Origin: Symsagittifera roscoffensis
Lineage: Eukaryota > Xenacoelomorpha > Acoela > Convolutidae
DNA: 64,000 bases
Direction of reading: 5' to 3'
NCBI RefSeq assembly: GCF_963678635.1
Contig: NC_087066.1
Location: 11,516,517-11,580,516 of the forward strand
In this document: one piece after another, positions 58,990 through 64,000 of the stretch
How the letters are laid out: each line of letters begins with the position of its first letter
Numbering within the stretch: the stretch's first letter is position 1
Made by a program: the position numbers and the translations under genes
The notes under the pieces: model-generated
What the model was told of the DNA's origin: nothing
Databases searched by the model: none
The model's input: only the letters and a program-made list of their open reading frames with translations

Positions 58990-59680
58990 AAGAAACGAGA
59001 AACAAAGCACCTAGCATTAAGCAAGCTTTCGTGTTTTTCAAGCGTCCACTAAGCCGCAACACGTGGTTAAATGCCAATTGATCCAAAAAAAAACACCAAA
59101 GAATATGGTTATCAAAAAAATTTGTGAGCGATTAAAAAGTTTCAACTTTTAACTTTTATTCTACCAGTCGATCTGATTTGTTAAAAACATGAATAAAAGT
59201 TTTTTAAATCCTTATATCGATGCAAAATAAGTTCACCAAACCGACAACAAAAACTGAAACCATTTAGGCCGAATGAAATTTCGAACTGAAAAAACAAAAA
59301 ACGGAAAATATACGAATCAGCTATAGTTAACTTGAGAACGACACTTGAGACTGCAATGAAAACAGCGTAAAAAAATTGTAAAAAGAGGCAACTAAGCGAA
59401 CAATACATAAGCCGACAAACCACAATCTGACTAATCAATTTTTCCCGCAAACTTCAGACACTGAAAAAAAACAAGGTCCGGCCATGACTCGAACCCGTGA
59501 TATTAGGTTCAAAAGGCAACTGCAATACCTCCAGACCAATAGCGATGGCGCCTGGAAGTTGCTAAGTTTCGATAAAAAAGCAACATCAATTTCAATTACA
59601 AATGTGTAGGAAAAGTTGTTTACGGGAAAAAAAAGTTTAGTTCCCGATTACAAGACACTCGCTCTCGCAAGTGTAAGAAT
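58990..59680 (-). mobile_element. SINE-B-like repeat with clear tRNA-like head
   Basis: On the minus strand the unit starts at the CACTTGCGAGAGCGAGTGTC block (59654-59674). It passes TTTTCCCGTAAACAACTTTT and then a tRNA-like segment at 59475-59552. That segment has GGCGCCATCGCTATTGG, the D-arm-like TCTGGAGGTATTGCAG, the B-box GGGTTCGAGTC and CATGGCCGGACC. The body with AAGCCGAC-type strings follows, down to about 58990. The head keeps recognisable Pol III boxes and could be transcribed. Confidence 0.6.
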
Positions 59681-60284
59681 TACCAATAACAACAATGAAT
59701 CAAAAAACACTTTCAATTACAATAAAAAACCATACAACACAAAAAGTAAAGAAATTTGTGGCAATCAATCATCAAACATAAGCCGATTATTTTTTCGATA
59801 CATGTACGATACTAATGCCGATCATTTTTGATGTTTAAAAAATACAGGCGCTGACAGGATTCAAGCCTAGTCCCTTAACCGTTTACTAGTTTTCAATTTG
59901 ATTTTTCAAGAACTTGAGCATGTTTGCTCCACAAAATAATTGAATACTACACAAATGATTCAGTGATTTTGTTAAACTAGTTGCCAACCCGAAAAAAGTC
60001 TATTCCGATTTCATAACCCTTGCTAATCGCAAGCAGTCAATGAAACATTGGAAACTATTTTTTTTTTCAAATGCATACATTCTAAAACAAATCGGAAAAT
60101 TTGTCGGAAAAATTTTCAGCGGGACAAACAATTGGATCAATAGGTATTTTTCTATTTCGCTGTACTTTGAAAATAAAAATCCAAGCATTTTTTTGCTCCA
60201 ATAAGCTCAAAATCCACTTTTATTAATAAAACTTAGGTTGCGCTTCACAAAATGAATAATTTCAAAGTAAGTTCCAAAAACAAA

Positions 60285-61005
60285 TTTGAGGCGGAGCTTC
60301 GAACAAATTTTTTCATCTTGTACTCAGTTCAGCTGGAAGAAAAGATATCGAGCGACACAATCAAGGCAGTTCAATAAAGATTCAAAACCGTTAACCAAGC
60401 CACAACTACGCAAACAATAATTAGGTGCACGCCAGTTGAGCCGAAAACATTGTTGTCGTAAAATAATTTTAGCTATAAAATTTAAAACTCGAAAATTTGA
60501 CTCCCAAACCCTTCTGAAACAACGATAGCATAACAATCAAAATTTTCCCTTAAAACGACGCAAAATGAGCGGAATAAGTCAATATGGCATAAGACCAACC
60601 CATTCAAGCGAGAAAAAAATGTAAATACACGAATTCATAGTAGGTAAAGTTACACATTACAGAACGACTTTTATTTATACTTATTTGTACGCCAAGAAGG
60701 CTTTTAAGAAAAAACCGAAGTTTGGAAAGTAAGCCGACATAAATTGGTACATAAGCGATAGTCCGACACTTTGAGTTTTCCTTCACTTTTCCAATCATAT
60801 CGAAAAAAACCCTAAAGTCGATCCGCACTCAAACCCTAAACCTTATGTTCCGTAATACACCTCTTGACGAAAAAAAGCCCGGAAGATATTGAGGTTCCAT
60901 ACTCAACAAAACGAAGTCAACATCTTACAGACTTGTAGGAAAAGTAAACTAAAGGGGAAACTCTAGTTCACGGTAGCATGTGCACTTGCTCTTGCAAGTC
61001 AAGAA
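60285..61005 (-). mobile_element. SINE-B-like repeat
   Basis: The left edge is TTTGAGGCGGAGCTTCGAACA. The right edge is GGGGAAACTCTAGTTCACGG, then GCACTTGCTCTTGCAAGTC. Body strings AAGCCGAC and TTTACAAATTACGGAAC-type sequence are shared with the copies near 9.8, 42.3 and 42.7 kb. The tRNA-like part is decayed (CCGCACTCAAACCC near 60820). Confidence 0.5.
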
Positions 61006-61813
61006 GTTTTTTTTGACTTGCGAGTCAAATACAAACTTGAGTTCCAATAGCCTTTTGAAATTTCTTCTGTATATATTGGATTTTAGCTGGATATGCCGCG
61101 CTCGAAACTAAACTCTGAGCTTGTGCAATGAAATAAAAGATTTAGTTACCTGAATTTAGAACGAGAAAAAAAAAACAAATATGAATGCTCGTATCACAAA
61201 GCCCTGAACGTTCCGGCTGCAGTACTAGTTGGCAACTTTATTTAAAAAAATATAATTTTACCATCTTCCGCCCTACGGAAAGTTTAAAAACATGATAAGC
61301 ATTCTGTGTAGTAACGCAGAGCTGAATTCGATCAAAACAGTCGCTTCAATTGAACTTGGAAATGAAATCTTATATGTGCTAGCTGTCGTCGAGCGAATGA
61401 TATACTTTAAAAGAAATCTTGAAACTATGCAAAATTGGTAACTTTCAAACTCACATAACTGAACAAAAAACGAAGCCAGAAAAAATTTTGTGCTTAGAAA
61501 ACTATTTTGTGTCACGTCGGTGAAATAATTCTGACCTTCAGACCGTGAAATAGAGTTCAAATTACAACAGAATTTATAAAATTGCATTTGAACTGTCAAA
61601 AAAGAAAACTAAAAATATTGCACTTTTCAGAGGTCAGTTTTTTTAATATAACTTCAAGCTCTTAACTTCAAAACAATTTTCATTCGGCAGCGATCTTAGA
61701 TGCAATTTTCAATCGAAAACAAAACAAAACGCCGACAAAAAGGCAAACACGTAGTTTCAAAGAACCACTTTTAATAAGTTTCACCTTTAACGTCAGATTG
61801 ATTCCAAAAATCT
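61006..61813. other. Gene-free stretch
   Basis: A frame at 61273-61599 (minus, 108 codons) has no recognisable domain and no splice support. Nothing else is seen. Confidence 0.4.
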
Positions 61814-62147
61814 AAACAGTGGCGAAGCCTCGCTTCGATAACACTAACGAGAAAACGACAAAAAGCAGCTCTACAAAGCGCTATAAAAAAAGAGAAAAAG
61901 CCTCGAATAAGTTAAATTCGGCTACGCGTCTCGGATTCGAACCTGTATCATAGAGATTATGAGTCTCACACACGAACGCTACATAAGTTGCAAACACTTG
62001 CTACAAAGAAAACAGATAACAGAAGCTTTGCAATTTCCAATGCTACAATGAAATTTCTACATAAGTGAATAATTTTAATGAACACTTTTATTTGCGAGTT
62101 TTAAAAAAAGGTTCGAAATAACTCACTACGCTGATCGCTTGCGTAAA
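61814..62147 (-). mobile_element. SINE-A, tRNA-derived repeat, copy 5 (clearest tRNA head)
   Basis: On the minus strand GTGTGAGACTCATAATCTC gives an anticodon-like stem GAGA/TCTC with the loop CTCATAA (CAT in the anticodon position). It is followed by CAGGTTCGAATCCGAGACG, a canonical B box. The terminal part is AACAGTGGCGAAGCCTCGCTTC. The rest follows the family order to GATCGCTTGCGTAAAAA. Confidence 0.8.
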
Positions 62148-63575
62148 AACGTCTGATCAATTTGTTAAAAATTATACTTAAAACTTCGAAAGTTGTCAGA
62201 AAAAATACAGTCAGCAGAATTATTGAAACTTTCTACAAGAATCAGAACAAACATCCATTAAATAACCCTATTGAATGACTGAAACAATAGCAAACTTGGT
62301 CTAACTGATGAAAAAACGGGACACCCACTTGCTTGAAGTCTGTGCCCCGTTTTAGCACATCCGAACACAAATTAGTGCATTCCATTTTAGGAACACAGAT
62401 AGGCGTATTCTCCCCCAAAACGCTCTTATTTATTGATTTTGAGTATTGAAACGTGGAGGAAACCTTTTTTTTGCAAAATCATGACTATGTTTGAATCACA
62501 CGGCAGTATAACTCAGATTAATTGCTAGGTCGCTTTGCAGTTGACACGTTACGTCAACTGTCTGTAGTCTAGAACGTACGCTGCAATTCTACTTGTAGAG
62601 ACTAAAGGACGCTTTTAAAGCCTTTGCTCAAAAAAATACGTCAGACAAATTGATATAGATCTGTTAAAAAATCTCAAGACGCTGTTTGCTTTTGGATTTT
62701 CGTTATATCGCCTTTCAGGAGAAGGAAACGTGATTGTTCTTCATATATAAAAGCTAAACAGAGTTTCGCACCACTTCTAATGATGATAGCATGGTAAGCT
62801 AATCGACAGAAAACGCGGCTAAGTCAAAACACACAAAATTTGTCAAAAAAAATTTCTATAAAACTGTCAATAATGATTTCGATTTGTTTTGAAGAAAATT
62901 TTGAGAAAAACATGCCAAGTAAGCGAATTGAATTTTAAATTAGCATCGGAGCAAAATTTACGAAGCGGTAACAAACACGACAATACTTGAACTGACACCC
63001 GTTGTGTCAAACTTATTTTGATTAAAAACCTTAAAATTTGTTTTCAAGTCTGATATTAAACCAAATCGGAATTGTAAAAGCACCATTTAACCAAAACTCA
63101 AATAGAGCGGGTATTTAAAATGCAGACATGCTAAAAAACAGCTGTTGGTTGACGAGAGAACAGATTTGAGACAATGATCCATTGATTCTGCCACCTGAAA
63201 CAAAACTCAGCGAAAAAAAATTTCGATTTGCTAATCAAAAGCGTAAAAATAGCACAAAAAAAAGCTTTTCGTTGTTCAATGTTTCATTAGTTGTCGATAT
63301 TAACGCATATTTGTTCACCGTTTTCAGCGCTGATTCATCTTGAATAACTTCTGTCAGATTCTTAGAAATTAGACTTTTCCAGCAGTATAAGATGAAACAA
63401 ATGCTACAAAACAAATTCTCGCCTATGCACTTTGTTGGAAAAAAAACTATTTTTTTTTCAAAATTAATTTACACAAAATGATTAAATTTCCCTGTACTAA
63501 TACGCTTTTTAAACTAAATTACAAAATGTCTAGGTAACTCTGTATTTCTAACCATAAAATATAAAAAATGTTAAT
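62148..63575. other. Gene-free stretch with a SINE-B end
   Basis: ACAGAGTTTCGCACCACTTCTA near 62759 is a SINE-B terminal block; its body may run to about 63220. No gene is seen. This sequence would be the 3' flank of the minus-strand gene at the right edge. Confidence 0.4.
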
Positions 63576-64000
63576 TTAGTGTCTCGCTTCTGAGATTTGT
63601 CCATGCATAATCAGTTCGGTTTCCAAATGATCGGTTTGTTCTTCGTCTGATGATAAAACAACTACTTCCATTTGTTCACAACTCGGCTTTAGTCTCGGAC
63701 TTTTGTAGCTTAATTTGTTCACACTTGAAGTAATGTTATTATTATAATTAGAACAGCTTGCTCCAACCTGTTGCGTAACATTTCTAACTAACCTTCCCTC
63801 AGCCAGAGTTTCGCTCAAATGAGTTTCTGCTAAATGTGTTTCGAAGCTCGGAAAACAGAGCTTCTGGGTCGCTTTTTTCGGAGTCTTAATATGTGGAGAT
63901 TTGGTCGAACACTTTTTTGGCTTATTAAATGAACCTCTAAGTCGAGATACATTCTGAATAATAGTTTCTAACTTTGATACGCCATTTTCTACTTGTTTCG
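63576..64000 (-). CDS. 3'-terminal exon of an unidentified gene (partial)
   Basis: A minus-strand frame is open from the window edge (64000) to the TAA at 63576-63578: about 141 codons with no stop, unusual for this A/T-rich sequence. The encoded segment is polar and basic (FNKPKKCSTKSPHIKTPKKA), then acidic. Near its end it has MEVVVLSSDEEQTD, a hydrophobic patch followed by Ser and acidic residues, which is the form of a SUMO-interaction motif. I infer a nuclear protein. The gene is not recognised, and its start and upstream exons lie beyond the window. A chance frame cannot be fully excluded. Confidence 0.5.
   Translation of the reverse strand, partial: KQVENGVSKLETIIQNVSRLRGSFNKPKKCSTKSPHIKTPKKATQKLCFPSFETHLAETHLSETLAEGRLVRNVTQQVGASCSNYNNNITSSVNKLSYKSPRLKPSCEQMEVVVLSSDEEQTDHLETELIMHGQISEARH

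Noticed and set aside
59475-59552. Functional tRNA gene on the minus strand
   Set aside because: It has recognisable A- and B-box-like parts but poor acceptor and anticodon pairing, and sits at the expected position in a dispersed repeat; it is better called a SINE head. The same holds for 61922-61985 and 57108-57180.

Overview
The window reads as AT-rich nuclear DNA of an invertebrate animal. The evidence is two spliced metazoan genes with GT-AG introns, tRNA-derived SINE-like repeats, hAT, Mutator-like and Ty1/copia remnants, and no operons or ribosome binding sites. I cannot name the lineage. The copia fragment resembles the GalEa-type copia elements known mainly from aquatic animals, which is only a hint.

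Layout. 1-25.7 kb has no supportable host gene and is a graveyard of short repeats: a large diverged tandem duplication (1-2921), SINE-like copies, small terminal-inverted-repeat (TIR) elements, a Mutator-like transposase fragment (about 22.06-22.41 kb), and a GGATTCC-rich element that carries a 128-bp satellite (23.65-25.33 kb). 25.7-32.1 kb is a nested insertion complex. A hAT element with a perfect 8-bp target-site duplication sits just upstream of a defective copia element, and a recent tandem duplication copies the hAT 3' part, the copia 5' LTR and the start of gag.

33.4-46.6 kb (+ strand) holds a seven-exon gene for a type II membrane protein of the DUF229 family (alkaline-phosphatase-like fold). 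Its two largest introns (about 4.2 and 4.75 kb) are swollen with repeats, including a near-perfect 183-bp fold-back. 51.4-55.9 kb (- strand) holds a complete five-coding-exon gene for gamma-tubulin complex component 4 (660 aa predicted; human 667 aa). The two genes are tail to tail with about 4.9 kb between them. 56-63.5 kb is again dense in SINE-like and TIR elements. The right edge (63,576-64,000, - strand) holds what looks like the last exon of another nuclear gene with a SUMO-interaction-type motif.

The two host genes have no evident functional link: one serves microtubule nucleation, the other is probably a secretory-pathway or surface hydrolase or transferase. The distinctive content is the repeat biology. 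Two SINE-like families share one terminal hairpin. One non-autonomous family (called the GTTCCG element here) carries a conserved stem-loop at one end. A TIR family hosts a satellite. At least two loci show signatures of fold-back or template-switch rearrangement.
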